The notes under the pieces are model-generated. The model worked only from the letters and a program-made list of their open reading frames with translations, did not search any database and was not told the origin of the DNA. The translations under genes and the position numbers were made by a program. From Branchiostoma lanceolatum (Eukaryota; Chordata; Leptocardii; Amphioxiformes; Branchiostomatidae), in contig NC_089722.1 of assembly GCF_035083965.1 (NCBI RefSeq), forward strand, positions 25,607,081 to 25,671,080: a stretch of DNA of 64,000 nucleotides, in the 5' to 3' direction. Below are positions 48,001-59,196 of the stretch, in pieces (within the stretch, counting starts at the first letter, position 1; every line of letters starts with the position of its first letter).

Positions 48001-51000
48001 CTTTGTACTTCTTGAACTCTCCTTGTACAAAATGGGACTGCAAAACCTGAGTGTGTAATAAGAATTTTTTAAAACATCAGTCTTAGTATATTACACTACA
48101 ATACCATATGTATACACATGAATCAAATTTTGCATATGTCACATACATTTAAAAATGACAGGGCTGTAAGAACCATTCCAAAGTTCAGACCTACCCCTTC
48201 GTACTTTGCCACCAGGCTGCGTAACATGTTGTTGTGTTCCATGATGGAACTAAGCCTGGCTGCCGTGCTACGCAGCAGTCTGTAGATTTGGATCAGTGCG
48301 GTGGGCTGGTAGGCATTCCTGAAAACAACATTTTTAATCTATCTATGAATCTTTAGGGTGGTCTCTTCAGTTAACTGAGTAACTGATTTCCAAGGGCACC
48401 CTTCCATAATCAACAAATTAGGATACAGAAAATACATTCACAATTATAATACAAAATAAAGAAGTCATAAAGAGATAAAGACATTTCTCTGTCTTTTGGT
48501 AACAATTACAGACTACATTTTGCAGATATTAAACTTTCTTGTTTTTAAAATTAAACAAATGGTGACATGGTAACTTTAACCGAATAGGAGGGAGGCAAAA
48601 AGTCTTTTTTTTGACTGCCCCTTTTTAGAATGGAATCAGAAAAGTTTCCTTTTCTATAGTTCTAACCTTGTACCAAAAGATTTAGCCTGTATCTTAACAG
48701 AAGTGCAAAGATAAAAGACCTTCAAGTCAATTCAGCTGCAAACATTCATACAGTGAAGAGTGGAGCACAAGAAGCACTAAAGATTTACCTGTCCATAAGG
48801 ATGAGAAGGATTGCATTGTAGGCAACATCAAAGACCTCTGCCTCAGGGTGCATACTGGCTATCTTCCTTTGTATATGCTCCCTGCACAACAAGCATCAAC
48901 ATTCACTTAGCGCATAGAACTGCCGTTTCCACATTGCTAACACATTCTTAAAACTAAGTGATACATAATTCCTAGTACATATATCTTCTGGACTGAAATA
49001 ACATATAATAGAGGTGTAGCAGGCTGGAATATACCCCTGACCAGAAGATACCCAGTTGTAGTCTAGCCAGGGATATATTTCAGCCTGTTACACCTGAAAT
49101 ACCAAAAATTTGCTACTTGCAGTCTTACGTATCAGCTTGATTCTTTGTAAAAACCTATAGGGTTTTTAGAAGACTTTACAAATCTAAAAAAAAAAGGCGT
49201 TTATAATAGACTTTCACCTGATGGGTGATTTAACCTGCCAGGAGTCTGGACCATACTTCCCAGATGACCCTACAAACCCCTCCTCCTCCCCTTTCTCTCC
49301 ATCCCTCTTTTCTTCTTCCTTGGTCTTCTTCCTAACCTGCTTGTCTTTAGACTTCTTCTTGCCACCTTTAGACTCATCCTTGTCTTCGGCTATGGATGAA
49401 ATGTTTAAGAAAAGAAACGCTTTGGTGGAAAACCTGAGAATCACTTGAATTTTGTTCAGATATCTAGATCTAGTCCAGTTTATAGATCATGAACACTGCT
49501 GACAGAGCCAAAAGTTCAACTGAGTTCTAGAAAACTAGAAAAACAACTTTTAAACGACAGAAAAATGTCCTGTTTTTCTCTATATTGAAGTTAATAGCAA
49601 CATACTGTAGAATTACAATCTGAAATACTTACAAGGAGTTATAATTTTTGGCATATAGAATCTTAGAATACCTTGGTCATTTTTTGAGAGGTCTGACTTG
49701 TAGCGTGGTTGCATGGAGGGTGGTGGCTGGTCCTTATCCATGACCTCGTGCCGCGGCATGAAGATGTTCAGGTAAGCCTCAGCATGGGACTTCTGCAGGA
49801 ACACTCCTTCATGGAGGGTACCAAGTGGAAACTCTGCAAAACTCACCAACCTAAAGTAAAAAAAAAGGCAAGAAATTAAGCTGTCAAACCTTTTGTGGAA
49901 CTTTTCCTTATGTCCCCTACTATTTATGAATGCTTGTGAGCAATGTAAATAGATTGATGAGTCACAGGAAAATACAATTCTTCACTCCATAACCTAAATG
50001 GTATTTACCTTGTCAATATTTTGGTAACTCCCCAGTTATATTCCTCAGGGCCTTAATGAACTCTACTACTCCTTGCCGCAGGGTGGTGTTACGGCAAAGA
50101 TGAGACCTTTTAGGCTGTTGAACGGTGAGCTTTATTTTCTTGCTTGTAAGCAATCAGTTGTTTTCACAAATGCTTAGCTACATGTCATTAATTGATCATT
50201 GGACATGATATGCTTTAACTTCTTACCTTTCTGTCTTATCTTTTTCTGAGACTTCGATGAAGTGAAGTTCATACTGCTTCTGTCCCCTCCGGAATGTGTC
50301 GGAGAAAGGGTCAACTCTGAAAACTCCCTGTAGGGAAGATGTGGATACATTACCATAAGAGAATACCATAAGGTTCTTGTATAAGGTTCTTGTAACTGAA
50401 TACCGGTACTTCATGCCAAATACAGGTAGGCATGTAGATGTATGGTAAACATTCAAGCAATACCATGATACTAATTCTTACCTCAAAAGTAGCCATCTTA
50501 TTGTTGACTGTTGCTTCAGATATAGCATTCCAGAAATCACCCTGAAAATGTAGCACACAGTTTAGAAATGTTACTGAGCTGGAGAGACATAGTCAAAAAT
50601 TGGCGTTAAAAATCTAAACACAGAACCACAGGGGTGGCCACAGAAAGTACTCTCCATTCTAAATCCCTAACTAAGAAAAAGATACTGCAAAAAGCTATCT
50701 TGCCAATTAATACAACAATTATTGTCTTTTGCCTGACCTTGACCTAACATTCTGACCTGTGACTCCTAACCTGTGCCCTCTTGACTGACCTGGTTATTCA
50801 AGACCATCTCCTGGTCCCAGAAGACATTTTCCCACAGGCCAGGGAACTCCTCATCCTTGGTGGGAACACTGACACCTGCAATAATGGAGTGCATATCTTT
50901 AGAATAAGGAATGAATATCCAAATCCCTAGATGACAATAGATCTTGGAAATAATATTTCTATAGTATCATTGGCGGTGGCTCGTGTCCGAGCATTCCATC

Positions 51001-54000
51001 TGAGTCAGTCCGAATCGGCCTCAGTTAGGTTGGAGCTGTTCTTGGATGGCAATGTCTCTATGCAGTCTATAATTTCAACATCATATGAAGGAATGAAGCA
51101 ATGACTTACCGAAGTAGACATGAGTGTTCTGATTGTCCATGTTGTTGACGTCGTTCACAACACTGTCTGCAAACATGGAAATTCCCTGGGAAAACAAACC
51201 AACAAATAAACTTTAAGTCAGAAAAATGTAATGACTAAGTCTTGTAACATTATGTGACACAACACATCATATTATAATAACTTGTGTATGATACAATATA
51301 TGGAAACCTGTACAACAATTCTAGGAAACTAAATGTCTGTGGTACAATTTCTTATCATCTGGAAACTTTTTAATATAGGATCCTATATCTACAAAATTGG
51401 TCTGATTAAAACTGATGGAAGTGATCTGGCTTACCTGTTCAGCATCTGGTCCTACTGACACGTAGGAGACCCTGACCGCTACGATGTCCGGATGGGGGTA
51501 GAATGTGCTGGTGAACACACTCTGACCAACCAGGGCCATCAGAACCTGGCACTGACAACCACAGACAAGGAAACTAATCTTAAAACTTAATATCAATTTT
51601 TTTTGATAATCAAATTGTCTTTGGCATACATACTGTGTTACTTAAATTTTGGCAATGAATTTGCAAACTTTGTTTTCTGTCGTATACATAGAACGTTAAC
51701 AATACATTTCATAAATCTATATTGCATAATGATTTAGTATAATACATGTACATTATGAAACTTCCGACATAAATTGCAAAAAGAAATTTTCAGTCCATGA
51801 AGTGAACGGATGAGTACATAATGTACAATACTGTAAATTATAATAGCTCACTGCACCAACATTTTGTGGCAACTCTTGCATCAAAATCAAGAGTTTAAAC
51901 AGTTTTGTAATTGAAAAAGTAGTCATGTGACTGAAAATCTAAAATACATTAAAACATATTTCAAGATTTACAGTACATGTAAACACTTTGTTCAGTTATT
52001 GTTACCTACTAATAATCATATACCTACACTGTAACCTTCCTCCTTGTGTATGGAGGACTCTTTTGGAGTCAGGTCATCCAGAAGCCATTCGTATTGCCGG
52101 AGAGCGCCCGGGTCTACACAGCGTAGGATCGTGGACAGGCCCCAAACATTGTTGTAACCCTTCACACCACTCACGTAGCCAAGAGATGTCGCGTATGTAG
52201 GGTTCTCTGAATGATGATATAGAATGGTCGTGACTACTAGAAGTCAGCATATACACACTGATGCACTAACCAGGAAACATACAATAATGGCTTATAAGCC
52301 CAAATCACAAGAGATAAATTCAGACGTACCTAAGAGCTGGGTTATCTTATCATCATTGTCCTCCCTGAACATGTGGAATCTGTGAGCAGAAAAGTCACCA
52401 AATACATAAAATAAACATACACATTGAAATAATCCAAGATCTTTTTTATTCCTCTAGACTATCATTTGTTGCTAGAGCCAAAACAAACTTAAAGCCTGGT
52501 CTACAATTCATAACGTGGCAGCAGTTTATAGATTACCTAATATACAAAAGGAGACCTGCTAGATGCAGTGATTTGAAAAAAAATATTACGTTCTTGAATA
52601 AAGGCTATTATGTTTCAAGTTGTATATTTCATCTTCAGGAACATGCTTACTTTTCAGAGTTCCTCCTCAGCCTCCGTACAAAGCCTGGATACGGGTTATA
52701 TGGAAGGTCGGGCATGCTCAGTAGCATCCCACAAAGCTCCTTCATGTCGGCTGTCAGTTTCTTCTCATGCAGGTACCTCTGTATGATCCCCATCCTTCTC
52801 TGGAGCTGAGGGTCATCCTCTGGTATGACATAACGCAGACGTTCTGCTACCGGGCTCCCAATCTGTAGCATTAACAGATTTAAAAACAAGCCAAAAATAA
52901 TTACTCAAGCAACTGGATAAAATTTTGAAACAGCATTCACTGTCTCAAAAATTTGTCAGTGACTAAGGAAAGGACTGGAGAAGCAGGTTTTATACCAAAA
53001 CTCAGAATAGATACTAGTATGTTAATCGTTAATGAGGTTAAGACAGATTTAAAAACAACTTTTGTTTACTACTCACAGTACTTGACTTAATAGACTTAAC
53101 AAGAATGTACAAGTAAGTACACATGCAATGGCTGAATACAAGCAAGGAAGGTAAGAATACTTAATGTCAGATCTTATCTAATTTCTATTCATTTCTTTGC
53201 AGCTTTTCACTATTTAGCATGACAACATCCTGTCACCTACGTGTATTTATAAGTATATCATTAAATAGTACACTAGACTTGAAGATGTTTTCATAAGAAA
53301 TTCTTATGAAAACATCTTCAAGTCTCTGAAACACCTTAAAGTTACAAAGGCACTTAAGGTTATTTCTGGCTGCTTGATTTTTTTTACAGATCTGAATTTA
53401 AGTAATTCTTTTTAAAATAAAGTCACAGAAAAGGTCCATTGTCAGGTGAGCTAACTAATACTGATGGTAGATGATACCATCAGTAAGGAGAGAAACATCA
53501 CACACCATAGAATCAGTATCTGATCGTTCAGTGATGGTTTGCATGGAGCGCGCTGTTGCTCGGGAAGCCGCGGGTTGCGTTGGCCGCCGGCGGGACTGTG
53601 ACGAAGTCAGTGGACGATACACAGCTGACTCCTACAGAAACAATGTCGGAAAAGGAACACAGATACACGTGTATATGATGTCAACTTTGTTTAAGTCTAT
53701 CTCTGCAAACTACTGCAAACAAATAAAGAAATATTCCAAACTTGGGAGAACTGAGACAGTGTCAAAGTTTCAACTACAGTATGTTTAGTTCTGGTGGTTG
53801 AAAACAAATAAGTTACTACCGGTAGTAGTGCACTGTTTTTGTTTACATTCAGGGTATTCTACTTCTGGTATGCAAAATTATATAGCAGATTAGATACTAG
53901 CTAATATCTAAAGTATAAGATACAATTATCAATTAACATGTAAATTAATATTTTGCTTTCCACCTGAAATTTTCCTACCACTGTTAATTTTAAACGGCGG

Positions 54001-54767
54001 CTGGCTTATATAGTTATAAAATTTTGCCCCCATGGAGATCTACTTGGAGATTATATCGCTGTGTCACCGAGACATCATTGCGATTGCTCGTACTGAGACC
54101 AATGAATTGTTGAATATAAATGAGATGAAGACGGAAAGTGTTTCACCTTCCTGGTCCTTCTGGAGCGACCTGTAGCAACACTGTTGGATCGGGCCGCACC
54201 ACCTGGTCTGGTAGGGGGTTGAGAAGCTTTTGGTTCAGTTACTGATCTCCTGCCTCCAAATCCTGCTGGGGAATTCCATCTTTTTTGTTATTCTGAACTA
54301 ATCTGTTGACATCTACAAAGCCATGTGCATCATTATAATGTTAAAATACTGATATGTTACTATACATCATCATAATTCAATAACTTTTGTCTACAAATAC
54401 TTTGCTGCATTTAAAATTTGTAAAATTGTATCAGTGCCTTAGCTACACATTCATCTTAATCTTTCTCTGTTGAGTTTGCTAGCAAAGTCTCTTCATTTAA
54501 AAAAGTGACCTGTTTTCTAGCTGTGACTTTTTTTTAAATTTTAAGTGGAGCAGTAGCAAATCGAAATATCCTTACATGGGACAATCCCACAAAGCTATGG
54601 CAGACCTCCTACTAGTAGCAACCAGCCCCCCCACCCCTGAATCCCCCCCTCCCCAAATATAAGACACTTCAACTTTGCTTACTCTGTGGAGATTGTGGGG
54701 ATCCATCCGTTCTTCTGCTGCCTGCTTGAGACACATTTCCAGCCGCAGTCGGTCTCCGTGATGCCAT
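41083..54767 (-). CDS. large protein of unknown function, 32 exons, complete
   Basis: I do not recognise this protein of about 1342 residues. The ATG at 54767 gives MASRRPTAAGNVSQ; the stop is at 41083. All 32 exons join in consistent phase. The first ~110 residues are Arg/Ser/Pro-rich and probably disordered. The rest looks globular and mixed, without a signal peptide or membrane helix, so it is probably cytosolic. Two Lys-rich segments occur (KGGKKKSKDKQVRKKTKEEE in exon 13, DKKKKKGAAP in exon 20). NPYPGFVRRLRRNSEK (exon 4) recurs as NPYPRFVTAMRQSALK (exon 22), pointing to an internal duplication. The promoter has a YY1-like site, suggesting broad expression. A cytoskeletal or ciliary role is possible but I have no direct evidence. 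Exon blocks are in the next three entries. Confidence 0.85.
41879..41955. repeat. hairpin element, GTGAAGCAGG arms
   Basis: GTGAAGCAGG pairs with CCTGCTTCAC around an interior containing ACCCCTGGCCAGAA. It is homologous to the hairpin at 49011-49095. Both lie in introns of the unknown gene. Confidence 0.65.
45177..45211. repeat. GT microsatellite touching a splice donor
   Basis: A (GT)n/GCAT simple repeat runs up to the exon 23 donor of the minus-strand unknown gene, so the transcript intron begins gtatacacacac. Length changes here could alter donor strength. Confidence 0.75.
45213..49850 (-). CDS. unknown large protein, exons 12-23
   Basis: Exons: 49672-49850, 49218-49389, 48789-48881, 48195-48318, 47970-48046, 47659-47773, 47309-47401, 47030-47107, 46792-46885, 46485-46558, 45937-46061, 45213-45531. 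Exon 13 is a Lys/Glu-rich low-complexity segment. Exons 14-18 look alpha-helical (AYNAILLILMD, IQIYRLLRSTAARLSSIMEH, INQYCSCIQLQLIEDC). Exon 22 carries the second NPYPRFV motif. Exon 23 (107 codons, the largest) contains YHIPGTEAYGHVSALMILDI. Its GTATAC donor directly abuts a GT/CA microsatellite. Confidence 0.82.
49011..49095. repeat. hairpin element, AGGTGTAGCAGGCTG arms
   Basis: AGGTGTAGCAGGCTGGAATA pairs with the complementary CAGCCTGTTACACCT. The interior ACCCCTGACCAGAA matches the element at 41879-41955. Confidence 0.65.
50227..54767 (-). CDS. unknown large protein, exons 1-11
   Basis: Exons (5' to 3'): 54683-54767, 54147-54265, 53506-53631, 52651-52862, 52330-52379, 52028-52206, 51435-51551, 51110-51185, 50790-50875, 50482-50541, 50227-50327. 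Exons 1-3 encode a basic Ser/Pro/Arg-rich tail (RPGGAARSNSVATGRSRR). Exon 4 holds YVIPEDDPQLQRRMGIIQRY and the NPYPGFVRRL motif. Exon 6 (SLGYVSGVKGYNNVWGLS) must use the GTAGGT donor after 52028; the earlier GTTACA option breaks the frame. Exons 8-11 contain FADSVVNDVNNMDNQNTHVY and FRVDPFSDTFRRGQKQYELH. Confidence 0.82.
53275..53325. repeat. perfect 25-bp inverted repeat with 1-base loop
   Basis: AGACTTGAAGATGTTTTCAT continues to TAAGAA and is followed, after one base, by its exact complement. It lies in the intron between exons 3 and 4 of the unknown gene. Perfect arms suggest a recent origin or selection on the hairpin. Confidence 0.85.
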
Positions 54768-56800
54768 GATTTTAAGAGCGGTCAAAAGTTATAAATCGTG
54801 GTTTGCACTCAACAAGTGGAAGAACCTCCTTGGTTTAACAAGATAGACAGCTCGCTTGCGGATTCTATTCACATTCACGATGTCCTTTCTAGAGTGATAA
54901 CTCCATCATAGTCCTGTTAGTACTCACACTGGTGCTTAGAGAAGGAAATCCCACATGATGAGCTGACAATGACTTAATCGAGACAGATTTACGACGAAGA
55001 ATTTAGCAAGACCAAAAACTTTTTCTCCATCGCCGCCATCTTGGTTTCAGTAAGAGTAGACCACTAGATGTAACATGATACTTGTGGATACTGTTTCAGA
55101 GAGAATAAAGTGCGTCATAGGATGGTGTAAGGAAGACAAATAGATATCTTTGAATAGAATGTAGAGTAAAAAAACAAGATTCTCCGTGTCTTAAGTGAGA
55201 GTACGTTTTGTATCAGAATGATTACGCCCCTACTAAAAGTGGTATAACCTGATGACTACTCCCCCAATCACAGCTGACACCACGGTGTAAACGTTTCTAT
55301 GGTGATATAGCACAGGACCAGATCGATTTCAATATTCCTCTGTTTTAATGATTCTTTTAAAATAATTATTGATGCTTATTTTTTCCCTCAAATATTACTA
55401 TGGTGCCATGTTGTTGTTTTTTTTAAAATCGGTTTATCGAAAAAAATGGCGTTTGTAGTAGTTTGGAGTGGTGGATTTGGGGCATTGAGTTGTTATCTAT
55501 CGTTTGCGGAGAGAAGTGGGGAAATATGCAATAAAGTGGATTGTGATGGAATACTGTTTCAGTAACATCTTAATAGCGACACTGGCCTTCACTGTTGCTG
55601 CCATACTTTGTACCTGCTACAATAGTCGCGCAATAAAGTTCTTCTATGATGATGATTCACTGTGTTCTGCGGCTCAGAGGTTGTGGAAACAGCCTCTGGC
55701 TGTGCCTTCTTTCCTGCGAGCTGCTGTAGCTCTCTGAGTTTCTTTGCTGTTCTTAGGTCTCCAATTCCTTTGTTCTTGAGGTCTGTTTTTAGGACACTTA
55801 GTAGGTTTGTGCAATGTCTTCCTTTCCTGGCCTTCTATTTTAAGTTCTTCTATAACTACAGAAAATCGTCCTAATAACATTATGCATTGTGTTGATCCCA
55901 GCCGAGACGCTTCCATGTTGCCCAGTTTATGATCCCTTTTTAACGCCTTATAATACTACAAAATACCAAAAGTACTTAGTATTCTGAACTAATACATTAT
56001 AAGTGGTAGTATTACTCGTCCACTCGTGGGGAATACGTGTACTAGTATATTATAGTTCCTCAGGAGTGGACGAGTCAGGACCTAATATAAAAATAAAAAG
56101 CGTGCATTGTTCTGAAGTCATTCATTTTGTAACTTTCTGCTATCGAAGCCCTGATAAAGTATGTAAACAAATTTCATTTCTTAGATGGTAACAGGCACTG
56201 ACATTCAAGTTAGACTCTTTGGTACCAACTGAACTGAACATCATCCGTACACAGGGAAGACGACAGGAAGTCGCGCAAGAGTTCAGTACACCTTACCCAA
56301 TCAGTACACTACCGGAAGTTGAAAGTCTCGAACTCCAGAACTAGTTTTGTAGGTGGCACTAGGAGCAGTCCATGTAACATAAGCCCTGGATCTCCAGCCC
56401 CTTCCTGCAGTCTAGGGACCTGTCCAGTGGGAGTGATCGATGCTAACAAAGTTACAAGCATTATTTAGTCAGCCTAGTAAAGTTAGTTGTACTTTGCCAA
56501 TTCAACAGAACGCGCTTTGAGAGGGTTGGCCGGCCACTTAATCATTATAACGTTAGTGCTACAAGTACTAGTAACTATATCTCGTTGATATGTCATCTAC
56601 AGGGGATCCAAGCCACTCTGAACTTTCTCACGTGCTGGATATAAAGTAATAAGTATTTCAGGGCCTATAGAATTATATGCATTGTCTGGATTTCGAGGCT
56701 AGCAAGGTCCAAAGTGCACATGTTTGATAGTTGGGTCAGTGCCAAGCCCTCCTTCCAGATTTTACTGTCACAGTGAGGAAAACACCGGAAACAGTCTGAG
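54768..56800. other. promoter of the unknown gene and intergenic DNA
   Basis: A YY1-like GCCGCCATCTTGG lies at 55032-55044, about 270 bp upstream of the minus-strand ATG at 54767. A hairpin (CTCGTCCACTCGTGGGG and its near-complement) spans 56015-56073. A minus-strand open stretch at 55674-55916 is Lys/Arg/Gln-rich and might be a decayed transposon protein. No further gene is supported. Confidence 0.45.
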
Positions 56801-57380
56801 ACTATAAAAGACACTTCGAACCGTTATTTGGGCACACTTTGGCGGCGTTGGACTACTTTTGACTGGCATCTTCTCACGGTAAGTTGCTTTTCTTTCATGT
56901 TTTCATATTGGAGGGATAGGTGATAAACGTGACCAGATTATCAATTACAGGCGACACATTTGATGTCTACCTCTTGGTGTCGTCAGTGTCCAAAAGGTAA
57001 GTTGGCCATTCTCAAGGATGAAAAATCATGCGATGTTTACCGGAACAACGTTTCGATGTTTGGTAGAACAGCGCTTTTGTTCTGTCGATCGTCTGATAAT
57101 AAAAAGTGGGGATTTGTTAGATCACGTATCTGCTTCACGACAAACTGTGAAAATTGTCTGTTTGCCAGGCACGCCCATGATAGAGGTGGCCCTTGGACAT
57201 TTCAATATTGTTTGCTTGGCAATATCAAAGTGGACAGACAGGTATATTCAGACAGAAGGGACTCAAGACTGTATGGTCTTCGTTTGCGTGGTCTCTTAAG
57301 GTTGTTCTTTTCTTTTCACGCAGGTGGGAACATTCTAGTTTTTCCTTTGTAACGTCAGGTGTTCTGCACAACGCGTGACC
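56801..57380 (+). promoter_or_regulatory. TATA box, noncoding first exon and intron of the PGRP gene
   Basis: ACTATAAAAG at 56801-56810 is a good TATA box. A 5' UTR exon would run from about 56835 to 56878, ending ACG|gtaagt. A pyrimidine-rich tract and cacgcag acceptor at 57323 open the second exon, 57 bases before the ATG. The open frame across 56960-57352 falls in this intron and is unlikely to be coding. A TATA promoter fits an inducible immune gene. Confidence 0.6.
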
Positions 57381-58448
57381 ATGAGGCTCCTCTACCTGGT
57401 CCTCCTACTCGTCCCGGCCTGTGTCCTGGGTCAGTCCGCCTGTAACCAACTGAGCATGATCAGTAGAGCAGGCTGGGGCGCAGTTCCGCCCAGGGCCCGC
57501 ACACCGCTCAGCCATCCCACCCAGAAGGTTGTGATTCACCACAGCGACAGCTACTGGACGCACGTGTTCAACTGGGGAGGGTACACAAGCCAGGGCGAGT
57601 ACCGGGACAGAGTAAAGGAAATCCAGGAGGAACATATGGACAAAAATTGGGACGACATCGGCTACAACTTTCTCATCGACGGGTACGGCAACGTGTATGA
57701 GGGGCGCGGATGGGACAATAAGTGAGTTTTTGTTTCTCTTCAACATTAGCTATATAAGTATATTCCGATTTCAGAACGAACAAAAATTGAATGATTACAT
57801 ACAGGCGATCGCTTAAAAGATTATCTCCGTCTTCCTAGAAATCGATTCACATGAGAGCAAAACAGCTGAGCACATCGGTGCAGCTATACTTAGTCATTAA
57901 TCAAACAATGGCCGCTAAGCAATGGCATATGTGCTTATGAGCACTGCATTGATACACCAGTCTTCCGCCAAGGAAACCGGGATAATCACTGAGGAAATTG
58001 GAAAAATTGTACTTTGCATTTGTATTAGGAGCTATCATCTACATTAGTTAATAAAGCCACACAGGGTTTGGAAAACCAGTCAGTTAGTAGTGTTTATGGA
58101 ATGCCTTATTGATATCTGCACTATATAGTTCCATCATATCAACTTTCCACGATGGTACTTGTCAAACTAATAAATATGACGGTTCTTTCTTTTAGGGGTT
58201 CTCATACTCCCTGCTGTAACTCCATTGCCATCGGCATCAACTTCCTCGGGTACTTCGAAGACGACCTCCCGACAAGTGCAGCCCGGGAGGCCGGGAAGAA
58301 CCTGATAGCCTGCGGGGTGGCGATGGGGAAGATCAGGAGCGGGTACGACATGAACTGTCACTCCGATCTCGGGGCCAGCAGTGGAAACACGGACTGTCCC
58401 GGTGCAGCTCTGTGCGGCTACGCTAGGAGGCACTTCACCGGCCTGTAG
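57381..58448 (+). CDS. PGRP: secreted peptidoglycan recognition protein, predicted amidase
   Basis: This short PGRP has an N-acetylmuramoyl-L-alanine amidase (Amidase_2) fold that binds or cleaves bacterial peptidoglycan in innate immunity. Exons: 57381-57721 and 58196-58448; 197 residues, the usual size for a PGRP-S. It has a signal peptide (MRLLYLVLLLVPACVLGQ), then ISRAGWGA, the classic domain start. The zinc ligands His53 (VVIHH), His169 (NCHSDL) and Cys181 (TDCPG), and the catalytic Tyr95 (DIGYNF), are all present, so it is predicted to be an active amidase. YGNVYEGRGW is also diagnostic. A paired CC in HTPCCNSIAIGINF occupies the usual PGRP disulfide region. It is followed by a long GT microsatellite. 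Confidence 0.95.
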
Positions 58449-58760
58449 AGTAATGGAACATGTCATTGGCCGGGCACACATATTGGCCTGCTAAATGTAA
58501 TTGTAGTACAAAGTTACCGCATCTTACTGTCCTGGTTTCCCTTTGTAGCTTCTGCTCATTTAGGTCCATACAATGTGCTTACTCACATCAGCTTGAAGAT
58601 TAAACATTAAGAATTTCTGATGATGCTGCTGATTTTCTTCTTTGTACGGCTTTGAGCGTGTTCGCGTGCGTGATTGTGTGCGTGCGTGGTTGTAATTAAG
58701 GGCGCCCATGGGTGTAAGGAGGCGCGCGTGCGTGCGTGCGTGCCTACGTGCGTGCGTGCA

Positions 58761-58830
<70 letters not shown>

Positions 58831-59196
58831 TATGTGTAAGATGGTAATCCTAGCAATATAAGTATTTTTAGATTTTCACTTTGCCTTTGACTGGCGATGG
58901 CCATGGTAGACTGTACTGTAGAAAATGTGAGTTATCTAATATGACATTAGCCTCATGTTAAAGAATTCTGACATTAAAAAAACAGGTGCCGCTGGATGAA
59001 GACTTCGATTTGGGTGAATTATTGAAGCGTTCGTGCACACCTGACACTGATCGAGTTTCAAGCGTAAACATATTAGACTGAGCGGGGTGAAAGATTTACA
59101 AATATCAAACAAATCAATGTTCAAAGTACACTTGCTTACACCGCACGTCTGCCGTCAGTACAAGTCGTCGTACGGGGTAGTTAAAGTTTAGAAGCT
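58449..59196. other. intergenic region with GT microsatellite
   Basis: Apart from the PGRP 3' UTR it holds the GCGT/GT repeat at 58721-58828 and the upstream region of the P450 gene. No other gene is seen. Confidence 0.55.
58721..58828. repeat. GCGT/GT microsatellite
   Basis: An imperfect (CGTG)n run turns into an uninterrupted (TG)n run of about 65 bases. Simple sequence repeat, no coding role. Confidence 0.95.

Noticed and set aside
55504-55737. 77-codon open frame with a hydrophobic stretch
   Set aside because: No family similarity, no supporting splice structure, and it overlaps a repeat-like basic frame on the other strand.
56960-57352. 130-codon open frame upstream of PGRP
   Set aside because: It spans the likely 5' UTR intron and its acceptor, and its composition is not protein-like.
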